A stretch of 64,000 nucleotides of DNA from NCBI GenBank assembly GCA_013397115.1, contig VWZW01004674.1:1821824-1885823 (forward strand). The letters are read 5' to 3'. Below, in pieces: positions 38,651 to 54,570 of the stretch. The stretch is from Edolisoma coerulescens. Taxonomy: Eukaryota; Chordata; Aves; Passeriformes; Campephagidae. The translations under genes were made by a program, and so were the position numbers. How positions within the stretch are numbered: the first letter of the stretch is position 1; every line of letters begins with the position of its first letter. The notes beneath the pieces are model-generated. The model did no database searches, was not told where the DNA came from, and saw only the letters and a list, made by a program, of their open reading frames with translations.

Positions 38651-41600
38651 GTTCTGATAAAAGAATCATATTTCTTTTAAAGCAGAAGTATAAAATAATA
38701 CTAAACTTTTTTTATGAAGCAAGAACAACTGAAATCCCTAAATTTAATTTTAGTTTTGTCCATTTTCATTCAAAACCAAAGAAAGTGTACCATATCTTAG
38801 GCCTTCTCATTCACCAAAGTTCAGGAAAATCTCCAGTTTCTTTGTTCCTTCTCTCCAGTTTTCAATTAGGACATAACTTCTAACCAGAGTAATTCAGAAT
38901 TTTGAAACTAAATGTCAAATTCTGGCACAATTACATAGAAGCCACACATTTATTTTTAACATCCAAAACATTGCAACCAATCCAAAAAGAGAATGCTAGG
39001 ACATAGAAGAACAACCTATTTCTACATCATCAATTCACATACAATTGAAAAAAAAATTCTAAAGTCTGTTTTATCATGTGAGAGAATGAATGAATAAAAA
39101 GAATCATTCCTTTCCTTACAGAAGATTTTTCTCATTATTCTTGTACTTAAAGAGTCGTTCAGAACTTGAGAATGTTTTACTCAATCACCAAAACGGGCAG
39201 AAAAATCCAACTGGTACAAAGAATAAGGAAGCTGGGACTAATCATGAATAAAATTAGATCTGAAGGAAATTATTGTTTTCTAGTAATACTTATCCCTAGA
39301 AAAACAGTTGTATAAGCAAGACCACACTTTCACCCTAAACATTAAAACAAATGCAACTACTACAACTTTGCTGACTAATACATGCCAATTATGTGCACAA
39401 AATATTTTTGTTAAGAGCCCTTGTCCGTAAGAAAAGCCTGAAAATAAATACAGAATGGGCAATCACAGTACACCCTGTACCTTTAAAAATATAGCAACGT
39501 ACGATTTATTGTATTGTGTCAAATTAAAATATTTGCATTGATGTGAAATGTTTAAATTATACTTGTTGTACGTAAGGGAGTTTAACTTGGCAAAACAGCA
39601 TAGCTAAACTTTTTTTCCTTCCCTCAAAGGACCAAGCAGACACTTTTATTTTTGTGTTTTAACTTACTCCAGCTGTTGCAAATTAGTCTATTAGCAGCTC
39701 TCCTTTTTCTTTGACTTAAGACAGCTCCCTAAGTCTGGAACTGGGAACCTTAAGTTTCTATTTAACTTCTAATTATAAGTCAATCTAATTTCAAAATGTC
39801 ACATACAATGTTTTCATATTATAAGAAAAGAAACCATCAAATATTTTGTGAAAATGTAGCATTGGTAACAAAAATAAAAGTTTCAGACTGGTCATTTTTG
39901 ATAGCCACATCATTCCACCTGAAAGGAAACTTGCTGAAGTCCTTATTAAAGCCCCTCTGAATGAAGGAGCTGAGCCACACATGCCAAAGAAACTAAAAAT
40001 AATGTGGATCACAAAAAAAATTCAGTCTTCACCCAAAATTGCTTTCTGTTTTCAATAAAAAATGAATGAGAAGTAGAATATTAAATTAACAGTACCAATC
40101 ATGTCATAATTCCTGGATTGTAGCTTGGGCACAAAAAATCTTGTACCAACACTATTTTATATAGTTCAGTATATCATCTGACTAAATGATATTTTGATGC
40201 AATAGTTTATATCATTAAGCTGCTACTACAAACAGAGGAAGGTCAATGGCTGGACTGGGTTTAGCGACGTTGGCTTTGGACAAAGGGGACAGACAGGACT
40301 ACAAATACACTTTGAAACTGCTGAATTTTCACTGGCCAAGGAAATATTCCCTGATAGAAAGCAAGGAGTCTTCAACAAAACAAAGCAACAAATAAAAGCA
40401 AAACAACAACTTCTTGCTCGTCATATATTCTTTAAGGCCTCTTCTCAAAAAGTTCCTTGCTGTCACTTATGGGTCATAGCTTTTTTTTTTCCTTTGTGAT
40501 GACTTTAGAGGACACGTGTTATTCTTTACACAATGATTTTGTGTTTGATAATGGTAACGTAAAGGATTTAGCAATCCAGAAAAGAAAAATTCCAGGTGTA
40601 TTGGTAACATGAAAAAAAGAAAGGAAGGACTAGCAAGCATTAAGGGTCATTTGCAAGGGAGAATAGTTGTCTGGATCCCACACTTGTTTTATTTGATTTG
40701 CTAATTAAATATAAAGGCATGCCAGTGAATCTCTGAATGGTGTACCTCCATGGATTCTGAGAGCAATGAAATGTATCTTAAACAAGCTTATTGAAACATT
40801 AACGGTGCAGCAGTAGCTGTGGATGCCGCAAGATCCTAAACAGGGTGACTCAGCTATGTGCACTTGTTTTTTTCTGGCTAGGAGGTAGCACTTACTGAAA
40901 GGAGCTACCAGAACCCATTTTCCTTTCCTCATATTACAAATACAATGAAAACCAAGGGAAATGAGGGAGAAATCAATTTGTCCTCTTTTAGCTATTGAGG
41001 GCAAACAGCAAAACAGTTCTTGACGATCATTTGAGCTCTTTGCCATACTCAGCTCTTGCAATAACTGAGCAAAGGATGTATTTGATTATAACTTTGTGAT
41101 TTACAATTTATATGCACATAAAGGCATGTGCACATGTACAGTGGTGAATTTGTCTCTGTAGGTGTAATTTGCACACTTAAGCCCATAAACACAATTTCAT
41201 ATATGCAGTTTTTAAGTTCTTTTATTTATGCTTTTGAGTATACATTTTGGGCCCCAGTTCTCTTTTAATATTGTAAATATTTTTCAGCCACACAATTACT
41301 GGTTCTAGCACACAGCTATCATAAAACAGATTCAGTGACAAATGCAGAGTTTATTTGGATGACAAACAGAAGACAGGAGCTTTCTAAACTACTGAAAGGA
41401 AAAATCAGATCTTGAATAAAACATATTTTTACTTCACATGACAATACATAAGCAAGCAAAATATGTTCAGGCACTTTTTAAATTCTGTTTTGAAATGACA
41501 AGGGCACACAATTTAATTTCACAGTAATTAAGACTACCTATGACACTCGAATAAAATGGCATTGCTATCAGCTAGCCTTACAAAGAAAAGAAATTCATGT

Positions 41601-44600
41601 ATGTAACACATTTTCTGAATACTTATACCTGATCTTTTTCATTGTCCTCAGACAGTGAAATTCTGAGGCTTTTTTGGGGGTTTGATTCTATAAAAATGTA
41701 CTACAAAATTTTAAATTAAATGTGCCAGTGCATAGCCATCAATCTCTCTAAAAGAGAACTAGTAAATTTCTCAGCTCACACAATATGAATAGTGAAAAAA
41801 AAACCCTCATAGATTTTTCCGTGTTTTTTCCCCTACAGCTAAGGAATGGTTTAATTACAGGTAGACTGAAACATACACACGCATATCTTTATAGAAACAT
41901 AAAGACATCCACAGCAAACTGTTCCAGAGAAATAAATTATTACTAGAAAATGATGCTTTCATAGAAAGCCTGACAATGTTTTCTTCTTTCACATTCAAGT
42001 AAAACAGATTTAATTCAGTCTGCCAGAAATGGCTATGCTTCTGCTCTGTGAAAAATATGCTAATGATGAAAATAAGGACTTGACAATTTACTGAATACTA
42101 AGCGGAAAATCTGTAATGAATTGCCTGTGTTGTAGTGTTCAGTTCAGTCTCTTTTTTTTCCCCCATCAGTTGCTATGGAACACTAGAAATAGCATAAAGA
42201 AGATTATACTATTTTGTGGGATGTTGTGCATGTCCCTTAAGACAGAATGCTTAGAAATAAAGACAAAAGTCAGCTGTGGGATAAATGAAATTCAAAGCAG
42301 TAATAAATAATAGGCTTAAATACTAACTTTTCAATGCAAAAGAGAAATACAGAGAACAAAACAAATGCCAAAAAAATTCAACCCCAACAAATAAATCTCA
42401 ATCAGCAACTAGCAAGTTGAAACCTAGAGTAATTCATTTTACACCTGCAAGGAAAAGCAGCTTCTTAGGTTACTTGTATGGTGCAACAAAAGCTCACAAA
42501 TCCATTAAATGCAGGCATGTCTTCAAGTTCTCAGCCAGACTTCAATTTTCACTGCAGGTTTTAAGCCTTCAACAGATTAAACTCTTTTCCTAAGCATATT
42601 TTACCAGAGTGTACATTCAAAAGGTGACTCCTTCTAGCTAAAGTGTCTGTATCCTTCTGTGTTTGAAATTTTTATATATATGGCTGCTCCTGACAGGCTT
42701 ATGTGTTGAATCGCATTTGCCCAAATACTACCTGAAGTAAATACAGTAGATTATTCTTGCCTTTTCCCAGCACAAGAGAGCTGAGCAAGGTTACTGGCTA
42801 CTCAGCAAGATTCTTACATTTTGCCCTTAACCAGCATCAGTTGTATCTATTAGTTATATCAATTGCATTGACATTAAGCTCTCTTCCTTCTGACTTTTAT
42901 TTCAAAGCCACTGGTTTATTACCTCTGTACTTTAGTGTTAATACGTGGTAGATCTTCATTTCAGGACAATGATGGAAAGAAAAACACATTCTGTCAACTT
43001 TCAGTTTCCCTAAAATATTTTTGAAAATTTTGTGTCTGGACAACAATGGACAACTATTACTGCAAAGCTCTTCTATGTCCTTGCTTCCCTTAAAGAGATG
43101 CTGGCAAAACAATCTGATAAAGGCAGTAAAATCAGAGAATGCATTTAATCTACCTACCTTTCACATAGTCATGTTTATAGAACTGCAGCCAGACTTTGGA
43201 TAAAAGGACAAGAAAACAGTCTGTAGACTGGAAGATTGCATCTCTTCAGTAATTTTTTTTTTTAATCAGGCTTAAAGCACTACATTATAGGAAACATACC
43301 ACACGCACAAAAACAAAATAACCACCAAATCTAATAAAAACCCCATTCCAAAAAAATAAACCAACCCTAAAACTTTCACTGCTCAGAGGATGGATTGAAG
43401 CACATGGTGAAAATTTCCTGATGTAACTTCTGTGAGTATCTGATTGTTCTGAATACATTTAGGTCTCTTGGATATCTTTATTTAATTTCTCTTTCTGAAA
43501 AAGAGACACTATTGTTAATGCAGAATTACTCTTCAAAATACTGAAACATTAAAGAAAAAAGATCTGTAGCATACGTTGTAGTTACACTGTCTAGGAGACA
43601 TGAGGGAAGACAGATATGACACAATATACTCTTTTGGTAACACCAATTTTTAATGTAGAAGGTTTCTCTTTTCATCAGCCTGAACTACATCATTGCTTTT
43701 CAGTCTCTTTCCACAGTAGTCTACACTGAAAGACACAACATAGGAAAAAGCCAACACAATTTAGATTCTTACATTAAACATCAAAATATACTGACAAAGG
43801 AATCACCACAATATGAAAAGCAACACTGGAATTGTTCACAAATGTACATTATCTAGTAACAGCTGATGTCCACCTCCTACTTCAAAATAAAACAACCTTT
43901 AACAGGAAGTGATTTCATGACAGCACAAACGAGTAAATCTTTTAAGATCTGCACTGCTATCCATTATTTGTTACATTACAGTTGCTGGATTTCCACTTCT
44001 ATTAAAAAAAGGAGTATCTTTAACACTACATTAATGGAGTTCATAATTTCAGAATATTAGGCTGTGACAAGGACGAAGGACTTGGGTGCACTTAAACATA
44101 AACAATTTTTGCAATATAGATCTTTAGAACTTGAAACATCACATCACAAAGTCTAACTATCATAATTTTTCCTATTACAGGTAAAAAAGATAAACTTTTA
44201 AATTTTTCACATATCCTCTGAATTATTATAACTTGAATATCTAATAATCATACAGGTCACTCTCCCTTACCAGTAAAGCATCAACCAAATAAAAAAAGGT
44301 TTATACAGTGCACTAGCATAATGTTCTTTGAGAACAGACAGATTAGGCTTGTGTGGAAGGAGCAGAAACATAAATAGCATGAGTAAAATAAAAATAGTTT
44401 AATAGCACCAAGGAGACAAGTGTGTCACACAGACTGGATTCCTGTTTTCCCAATCTTTGCAGATGCATTTTGCAGAACTGTTAATAGATGGAAAGCAAAA
44501 AGGTTTATGGCAGATCTTCAAAAAAATATTAAAAAAAAAAAAATCAAGCAGGATTATTTCCTGTAATTCACACGAAAGGTGGAAAGGTGGTTACCATATA

Positions 44601-47600
44601 TGTTTTAGCATCCAAATACAGAGAAATATTGTACCAAATGGAAAACTGAAGTCCCGAACACTACATGGGCAAAAATGCATATGGAAAATTAACAGCAACA
44701 TGCTAATCTTAAAGGAAAGAGAATCGACTGTTCTAAAATCTCAGTTGACCCAAGAATGCAGGAAAAACTTCAACATGATGACAAATCAAGGGCTAAGTGC
44801 AAATGAGGAAACCACATGAACTTTTCTATACCATCAGTTGAAGGTCCCAGACACAGCAAAATAATGGAATTATTTTATTTTCTCATAATTGGTCCTGGAA
44901 CCAAACTAAGGAACAACGCTTGATGGGTCCCAAGTCAGAACATGAAATAAATGCTGGGATGTTTACAATGTAACACGTGAGAAAATTTCAGGCACACTTT
45001 TGAGTTTGAGTCCTCAAAGGAAGGGAAAAAGGATGACAGCAGATCAGGGCAACTGGAGACCATGGGGTGGGTGACCCTGTATGAGAAGGCAGGAAGATTT
45101 ATCTTGCAGAAAACTTCTGGGACACGAGACTGCATATAGGTGGGAACTAGTAGATACTGCACAGGCAACACCAATTGAATGGACAGGATATTGGGAGCGG
45201 AGGAGCAAAGGACCAGGTTATATTCTTAGATCTACGTTTAGCTTTGATAAATACTACTTTGCTTCTGTCTCCACTCTCTTTTTACATATTCTCAATTAAT
45301 ACTCTTATCAGTAAGAACAGTATCCTCCAAAGTATTCTGTGTCATACTCAAAAGGTTCTTACAATTTAAGATATGCCATTTATCATCTGAAACTCAAATT
45401 CACACCTAATTATAAAGGTAATTTTATAAAAACCACTGACATGCAGACTGATTTTATTGGACTGTTTACTGAAGTCCCTAGACAGAGACTCCACTGTCCT
45501 GTGAAGGAAAGAAGAGCAGCATTAAAACAGATACAACTCTCCAGATAATTCCTAAAATACTAAAATATGGAGAAAAAATTAAGATAATGGTGGCTCAGAC
45601 AAAAAAAAAAAAATACATTCCAGGTAGCTAAATGTCTTATATTGAATTATATGTTACATAGGTAAACACAACAGAAGACTCACCATCACTAAAAAATTCT
45701 TCATCTTTGCAAACTGAGGGAAAACATTCGAGGTTTTATTATTTTACATCTGTTTTACATCTCACTCAAAATCAGTTTTCCAAATCAATACAAAGGTGGG
45801 ATTACTGCTGTCCAGATATAAGCAAGCTTTAAACTACTGTGTAATCACAATGCAGCAATATGCAATCAAGAATTCACAACCCTGATCTTAGGCTTGAGTT
45901 AATACCTTAGCAGTTCTAGGGCTACATCACAACCAAAAACTGAAATAATTATTACAGAGGTGACAGGGGTGTGATTATGCAAGTTACAGTTCCAATCCTA
46001 GAATGCAATATAGGAAACCCATTGGTTTTTACCAGGTTAAACTGCACCATACATAACAATGCTGGGAATGTCTAGGCAAGAAGGAGCAAGCCTGAGATTT
46101 TCAGCTGGCAAACTGCTGCTATCAGAACTGCCTACCAAATTAGGTGGTCTGTTGTAACACTGGGAAGAACAGCATTTCAAAGACATGTCTGAAGTGAATT
46201 TATGCAGAAAGACAGGTTGTACTGAAAGTTTGTTTCTTTCACTGCTCTACAGCCAAAAGCCACATCTGTAGAAGCATGAAAATCAATCTAATAATGCCAG
46301 GCAAAAGAATCTGAACAGCTTTCTCGCTCTCTTTCCATCACGGCTTCCTTTCAGTCCATTGCAGGGAATAACTACCTTCAGACAAAACAATGGACTCCCT
46401 TCAGCTGAAGAGGCTCCCAAATAAATTCTATCAGACATATGCAACCACAGAAGCCTCCTAACTGTCTGTGCTCTTCCGTTGGCAACCATAGCCTTAAGAC
46501 AAAAACTGTGGTTCTTTCAATTAAATTTTTAAGCGGTTTTGGTAATTGCAGGGCATTTTTTTTTTTTCTTTTTTAAGTGAAAGATAAAAACTGTGACTTA
46601 ATAATTATGAATCACAATGACATCTTGGAATGACTTTACAGAGAAAGAAAGTAAAAAATTCTCTGTCTATATGCACACAATAAAACAAGGAACCTAAAAA
46701 CGATAAACAACAGAAGACAGTTGCCAGCTCATTTAGCCTATTTACAGAAACAGCAGCATTCAGAAGGGATTTTTTTTTAAGTCAATAGCTCTAAGGATGA
46801 AGTATGAAAAGGCTTAAAGAGACACTGTCAGAAAGATCAAAGGATTCACAAGTGATGGTAATATTTTCAGGAGTCCCCTCTAACTTCAAAGCTAAAGACA
46901 GACCCTGAATGGATCATGTGTTTTATTCCATTGATGACTCCACTCTGCAGTTCAAAGTGGGTTTAATTCTAGCTAACCCACTAGTTTCATATTTTTGCAC
47001 AAAGACTGTAAATCTAGTAAGAGTGTCTTTGAGATTTATAAGGGTCATACTTTGCTGCTTTCCTAGGCTCAGAAGACTTAATATGTTATGATATCATTCA
47101 TGATAAATATTATCAACTCTGTGGAGTGCAGAAGAAACAGCACTATTGCCAACGCCAGTGGCAAGCATCTCTTCTAAGTCTTCTGAAAGACTACTGTCAC
47201 AACAATAAATCAATAGGTAGCTTAGTCTTGCAAAGCAAAAGGCAAAATATGCAGAGGGAAAAACAGATGAAGAGGAGGAGATACAACTGATGCTCTGATT
47301 CCCATAGTTGAAATTAAGATCAACAAAGAAACATCTAGAGAAAGAAGTTTAAGATTCCTACTGGAAAATGGAAAACAGAGTGAGACAAAGCAACTTTTTA
47401 AAAACTCTTCTGTGAATTACCTGAACAGAATAATGCAAGTTACTTGACCCCACAGAAGTCAATTACTCCAGCTGAACAGCAAAAACACCATGAAATGATC
47501 CCATTCCAGCGTTCACAGTCCTGAGTCTCATGGAGAAGGAAAGCAAATAGCTAGCATAGCTGTGGGCTAAAGTTGTACTCCAAGAAATTAAGCAGCTTGT

Positions 47601-48044
47601 CCCATTTTGAAAGTTTATTGGCTTTTAGCTTGTACTGAGAATCTTTGGCTTTAATCTTATCCAGACAAGTCAATTTCCTAGCCTCACCAAGCAAAGGAGA
47701 AAGGGAGCTACAGAAAGCCAAGACATAATCTTGGGTTATTAGCATCAAACATTTATCAGAGTTTGGCTGGATATTGTCCCCTAGGACTCAAACAATGTGT
47801 ACAGCCCAAGTACTGAAAACTGTTCTAGAAAAATTCATAGAAAAACATGGATCAAGGGATATACTAGTTCTTTCCCCTAGTTCAAGGCAGGATCAACCAA
47901 ATATACATAACTCCTGACAGACACATTGCTACGCTGGGTTTTGGTGAGACCTACCAATCTCTCGCATCTCTTCCATAGCTCATGAAAGGAATGTTAAAAA
48001 AAAAAAAAAATCTTTGTACTTTCTAATTGGAATCTTCTCTTTCT

Positions 48045-48290
48045 ACAATTTAAAGGCCTTATTTCTTGTTCTGTCCATAACAGACATTCAGGATAACTTT
48101 CTCCCTCTCTCTTTTCCTATCTTTTGTGTAGCCGAAGACTTACTATGCCTATACTCAATCTTCTCTTCCTTAATCCAAACAACTAATTCATACCAGCTTC
48201 TGTCTTATTTTTATCTCCCTGATAATTTTAAGTGGTCTTCGATTGGTCCTGTTCCTCACAAAGGTGCAGTGCTCCAAACAGAATAGAACA
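48045..48290 (-). mobile_element. Ancient CR1/L3-like remnant, reverse orientation
   Basis: Plus-strand segments such as CCTTATTTCTTGTTCTGTCC, CTCAATCTTCTCTTCC, TTTTTATCTCCCTGAT and GGTGCAGTGCTCCAAACAG appear in the order and spacing of the reverse complement of old CR1/L3-type 3' regions. The match is weak and interrupted, consistent with a very old insertion. An alternative is chance resemblance in a T/C-rich stretch. RepeatMasker would settle it. Confidence 0.5.
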
Positions 48291-51200
48291 GATAGGTTAC
48301 TTCTGGTGGTTCTACAGGCAATTTCCAGGTAATGACAAAAAAGGACAAAACCAAGGGAAAAGAAAGACAGGAACAGAAAAGTATCAGGCAGGTTTCTGGG
48401 ACTGTACTGGGTTGACTTGAACCTGTGGGGAAGAAGCAGCTAAAATATTGAGCATTCATGAAGGGATGATTCTTCATTTTTAGGAGAACAAGGGAGAACA
48501 CAAAAAGAAGAAAAAGGGCTTCAGGAAATTAAACTTCAGCAAACTCACCCACACAACATGCACAAAGAAATTTCTGTAAGCACGCCAGCAGAAAGGAAAC
48601 AGACTTGCTCTTCCAAGAAGGGGTTGGCACTGAGTAGTTATACTCAAAGCACAGGAGTGCTAATGCCTAATCAGAAACGTGTCTTTGATTAGATAGCTGC
48701 TAAAACCAACACCAGGAACAAACATGGGAAAACTGATTAGATGATAATTAAATAAATTAGGTATTCTCACATCAGTTAAATGTGCTGAAATTTGCCATCG
48801 GTAATTAAAGCTAACTGCATCAGTCTCAGAATTATCAATAGTAGTTTTTGAGAATTTGTAGAGGATAGCAGTGATTCCAAAAGAATGGAAAACACTGAGT
48901 GATTAGCTTATTAAAAAATGAAAAAAAGACAGGTCCAAAGAAGTAGAGACGCAGCAACTGAATTTCAATTCCCCTAAAATATGGAATAAAAATTATTCTG
49001 AAGTATTTAGCAGATAAGAAGTTGAGTAATATATAGGCCTGTCAAGAAGAAGTTACTTCAAATCTATCAAAATATTCTTTGTGGCACAGCAGCAGACTCT
49101 GTAGCTAGAGAAGCAGCAGTAAGTATCATAAAGCCCAACTTAATAGTAATAATCACATAGCCCAAAACCAAGTTTTTGGTCACTGTTTCCTATGGACTTC
49201 TATGAGCAAAAAGAAATATAATGCTACAAAAGAAAGCAAGTTCTAATAAGCAGATGACTAAATCTTGGAAAAGCTGCATGCATGCTGGATGACAAGAGTA
49301 CATTGTTAAAGCAATCTTAGTGAATTTGAGAAACAGTCTGCAGAAAACCTAAATACAATTCAGTAAGAGAAATTTCAGAGCTTAACAAGAACAAGTAACA
49401 AAAGCAATGCAAGATGGAGAACAACTAGCGAGGCAGCAGCACAGTGGCAAAGGAGCACTGAGGCGAGAGTGGATCATACTCTGACTAGCAGTGTGTGTCA
49501 CACTAGCAAAATCAGCAAAATCTCTTGCTAGAGTGTATGGACAGCAGGTGCTGAGCCTAGAAGTTTACAGCAGGATGGGGAAACGTTTTCAGGACAGAAA
49601 ATCCAATGCACTGTGCACTGAAGTGAGCTGCTGCCTATTTTCCTTGTAAAGAGATTTCAGTGTCCAGGTCTGTTGGCCTGACACTGTTCACTATCAGCAC
49701 AGGCACGAATGTTAAGTAAATACTTCTCCCTCCCCCCCACCACCCACACAAGAAAGCCATACATTTTCTACATCCCTGAAGGGTTTGCTTTAAAAGTTTC
49801 TACTCCTTCTAGGTAGCAGAAGAACTGCCTGCCTGCTGACCATTTTACAACCAACCAGCATAACCGGAAAGATATTTAAGAAACAAAAATGAGTTTTTCC
49901 TTCCCCAAGATATAAAACACTAGGTAGGTGTATACCCTCTCACAGGACATATCAGTAGAGTTGGTTTGGTTTTTTTTTTCTACCATATATCTGCTCTGTA
50001 AATTTGGAATTTAATCCTTTTGTATTTAATTATATGAGTAATACAAAAATAAATGTGCAACTTGATGTCTTTATGGCAAAAAAAGAAAAAGAGGCTGAAT
50101 AGTCTGACAGTGTTTTTTTAAAGATTACACATAATGACAATGAGATGGCTGAAAATCATACATTATTCTTTCAGATTTACTATCACAACAAAAAGCTTTA
50201 GATTAATTAATGCTGCAATATATATGAAAAATGACTAAGCCAATTAACCTCATTCATCTCTAAATGGAAGAGTAGAGAGGAGAGTTTTTTAAGAACTTAA
50301 TGTAGAATTGCCAAGTTTCTACTGACAATGATAATCAGTATAAAGGAATAAGTAAAGTGTATTAGAGTAGTAACATATTCCTGGCACAAGTTCAGACTTG
50401 GAAGAATACACAAATCAATACAGAATAAAATATGCTAGTGCCGTTCTACTGCTTATGGCCAGGTGACTGCACATCATAAATTTACATCCCTTGCTCATCT
50501 TAGCTGGCTGCAGCAGAGGGACCAGGAAAGACCATCTTTAGTAATGGCAAAGGCACCAGCTGGTAGGAAGGTACTGAAAGAAATTGCAGAGCTGGATGAA
50601 GCGAACAGGAGACTCTAAATTCAAGTACTGTGAAAACCAAACATTACTTACATGCTGAGGCCCAATCAACAAATCTGTGTATGAAGTCAAACACCTTATT
50701 GGCTCCTATTATGAGTTAGGCACTCAGATAACTCTGAAAGCTTTTCCCGAATCAATACTAAAATGCAGCAGAAACACAACTTTTACATGAAATCAGAAGT
50801 TAAATGAAAATCCAAATACTTAAAAATCAATACAGTATCAACATTTTTGCATCTTACAATTGCAGATTTAGAATGTTTAGGCTAAAGAGTTTAGGATGAA
50901 AATGTTTCAAGTATAAAGAACATTGAGTTTTATCCTTCTCAGTTTTCCAGAACTCGTGACCACATATAGTATCCTGCAATCTACTACACTGTCACATACA
51001 CCTGTACGTACCATGAATAAAAATCAGAACGAATCTGAATTTTTTTCCTGTTTCTCTGCAATTCTCAGTTTCTTAGTAACTGAAGAAATGAAAGATCATC
51101 TAGTTTGGAACCTCTTTAAAGGAATCTTTCTCTTACTATTCATTCTGCAGCAATTAAAAAGGGCTTTGACTTTTTCTATATTGAAAATATAAAACATTGC

Positions 51201-52702
51201 CTTCATTCCCTTCCATAGGTTTTCCACTCAAAATTTTATTCATGCACTAATCACGAAAACAAGAACGTTTTAAAATTACAAAGAAATGCTACTCTCAGAC
51301 ATTTGAGCCCCTCCCATGTAATTGTCTCATATCACAAGACATAAGAAGAAAGCAATCCATTCACTGCTGTGAGAAACAGTATCTTAATAGAACAGATTTT
51401 CAAAACTGTGGTTTTTTGCATTTTTGTTGTTGTATGCAAATCATTGCGGTATAACACATGTTTGGACATTCATTTTCAAAAGTTTTCATCCCCTTGCTTC
51501 CTTGGAATCATTGCCAAATAAAGCAATTTCTCAACAGGAACTAAAGCACTTTAAATCTGTAAAAGGTGGCAAATTCAATTTCACTTTGCATACCATCTCT
51601 TTTGCAATTTTATCAAAATACAGCTATTATGAGCGTGTTATGAGGCTACCAACAAAGAAGTGCATGGTTATGCTGTGCAAACAATCATGCAGACTGTGTT
51701 CTGTTCTGTTTCCTAGGAACAACAGTGAATTCAGTAAAAGTATGTCTCATGGTTACTTCTGGTTCACCTTTACATGGACTTTGAAGTTCTCTTGTTCTGA
51801 ACATTAGGTTCCACACTAGAAGAATATAATTAAAAGTACATGTCTCCCTGTGCTTTGAGACAGCAACAAGTATTAAAACAATTTATTAAAGTAGAAAAAT
51901 TTTACTATAATATTTGGAGAACAGGCAAGTGCATCTTGTAGGAGACCCCCACCAGTCAACCAATTTTTCCTTATTTTCACTTCCTGCCCAAGCTTCCACT
52001 TGCAGATCACTAGAGGACCTAGCAAGTAGACGGTCACCTTTGAGAACAAAAAGCTGCATGTACATCTGAGCCAGGCAGCAATGGAAGACAACTTATTGAT
52101 TTCCACAGTCTCTGGATAACCCATCTATCCTCTAAAAGCCTAACTATTATCACTCAAATCTACACCCAAAGAATGCTGTTATTAAGCAAGTCTGCAGTCG
52201 CGCTGCTGTATCAGCTACTGCATCCACGCTCTGCAGACACAAACTAGCTCCCAGTGTCCAAACCCCACTCTCCTTCCATCCCAGTTCTTTATCAGCACAA
52301 TCTCTGCTACCACAGGCAGCACCAGCGTGTCCTAACAGTGATTGAAGTGCCAGACCATAAACCCAAGTGAGAAGTGCACCAAACTTCATCTTGCACTTTC
52401 TCCATGCACACAGTGGCAGGGGTAACCCAGCTGTCGAGCTTCAGTCCTTAAGCAAAAATGAGACATAGCACTGGGCTGTCTGAGCAGATCACACTGTCTT
52501 GCTAAAGGAAGGCCACTGGTCTGCAGCTGGCCCACAGACTCCTTTGGGAAGATACAGAGTTAAGCCAGCCACTAGCCCTTTTAATAGTCTTGAACTAACA
52601 ATCAAAACCCATCAGCTGTATTTCCCACTTTGATACTGGAAATCAATTCAGCCAGCACTTTAAGTTTTGTAAAGATTATATGCCATTCCTAGATCATTTT
52701 CA

Positions 52703-52822
<120 letters not shown>

Positions 52823-54179
52823 CTAAAAAGAAATAATAAATGTGTAAGTGACGAGACACAGCTGTCCTGTGAATCTGAAAGGTTATGTGATCATGCAGTT
52901 TTTATGCAGTCATTTGTGAAAGGCAGGGAACGACAGTGTTGAGACTGGAGTCCTCTGTCTGTTGGAAGGCCAGGTACAACCCAGGAAACTGCAGCAAGAA
53001 AAAGATTTACTTGCTGCTGTTGTACATCATCTGCTACATCTGCCTGGGAAAACTCTTACCAGGTTACAAATAAAAGAGTTGCAATACGCAACTGGTTTTA
53101 TGACACAGCAACAGATTTTCTTTGAGGCATGAGGAGGAAAACACAAAACACAGAGCCAAAGGGGAAAAAACCCCCAAAAAATCCACCAGCACTTCCTTTG
53201 ATTTTTATTACTTTAGAATTCTTTGAGGTCATTTGACTATTCTACACTTAGCTTTGTAACGATCTCAGAAAAAATTTGGCTAAAACCTTCCATTTGTAGA
53301 CCAGGAGCTACTGTAAGAATTGACACAGTGGGGTTTCAATTTTAAAATGCTTTTTTATTCTAAAAACAATGAAAAATGAAGCAGTCAGAACAGTCACAGC
53401 ACACAAGATGCTACATGACAGAGTGCAGTACATTTTTCCAGTTCAGCTCAGTTTTCCACTCCTTTGCCTTTTCCAATTGAGCCCAAAGTAACTCAGTCCT
53501 CTTTACAGCTAGAACCATCTCGTAAGGATTTTTCTGATCTTCCACTTCCTTTTTGTCCCCATCAGTTTTATGCTGTTAAACAAACAGCCACTCTTTTGCT
53601 CAAGTAAAATGCCAGACTGATAGCCCTGGAAAATGAAACCCCTCAATCAGCAGTAAAAGGTGTGGCACAGGCCACAGCAATCAAGCTTCCCAGAGCATCT
53701 TGCCAACATTTCTCAGCCAGAACTTCCATTTCTACCCTCTGTAAATATGAAATCAGTTTGGTCTGATTCAAATGACCCTGAGTTTCTCCCTAGTAGTTAC
53801 CAAATAACGGCAATTGTGAAAGTAGCTACTACTATGTGCATACCTGCCCACTAGGAACTAGAGACACCACCACACCATATCACACAAGTCAAACTGTGAA
53901 GGGTGCTGGCCAGGGCTGTAATTCAGCAGCTCACCTAAAGCCAAAGACAGCCTACTCACTACAGCTTGACCAGCTCAGCCCTTTTCTCCCATTTTACCAT
54001 TCTGATTTCCAGCCTGTTCTCTTTCACAGCCAAAATGCAGCTTACCAAATTCTTCAGTTCTTTGTTAGAGATGAGCTTTGTATCCTTTATCTTTCAGTTC
54101 CACAAAGGAAAACGTATAGGTGAAAGTAGCACTAGAAAGGTCTGGGAGCTGAACTGAGCTTATCTCGTGTACATCAGTA

Positions 54180-54570
54180 GGCAAGACTCAAAAGGGACCC
54201 ATCAGGAAAGGAAAACCGAAAGGTGATTTGAAAGGAGAAAGAAGAGAGGGTTGGAAAGAGTAAAAGTACAGCAGTGAGTAAGGACAGAAGGAACGGCACA
54301 AGGCTGGGAAAAGGGCCATTGCACACAAGGGAAGAGAAATGATATGATGTATTAGTGACAGAACAACAATGACACATTGGAAAAATGACAATGTGTATAA
54401 AGATTAAGACTAGGATGAGAAAAGATTAATGGTGTGAAGAGACAAAAATGGAAACTTTAACCTTCAGAAAGAAGACAAAGGAAAAAGTACAAGGTAAAAT
54501 GAGAATACACCAAAATAAAGGGACAAGAGAACTAAACTGGGAACATTCCAGTGGGCAAACTGGAAAGGAC
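54180..54570 (+). repeat. Purine-biased low-complexity stretch
   Basis: About 390 bp of plus-strand sequence dominated by A and G, with many GGAAAG, GAGAAAG and AAAGGAC units and interruptions every 10-20 bases. The minus-strand open frames here (54174-54391) are Phe/Ser/Leu-rich shadows of the composition. It is less regular than the 37.3 kb tract. Confidence 0.6.
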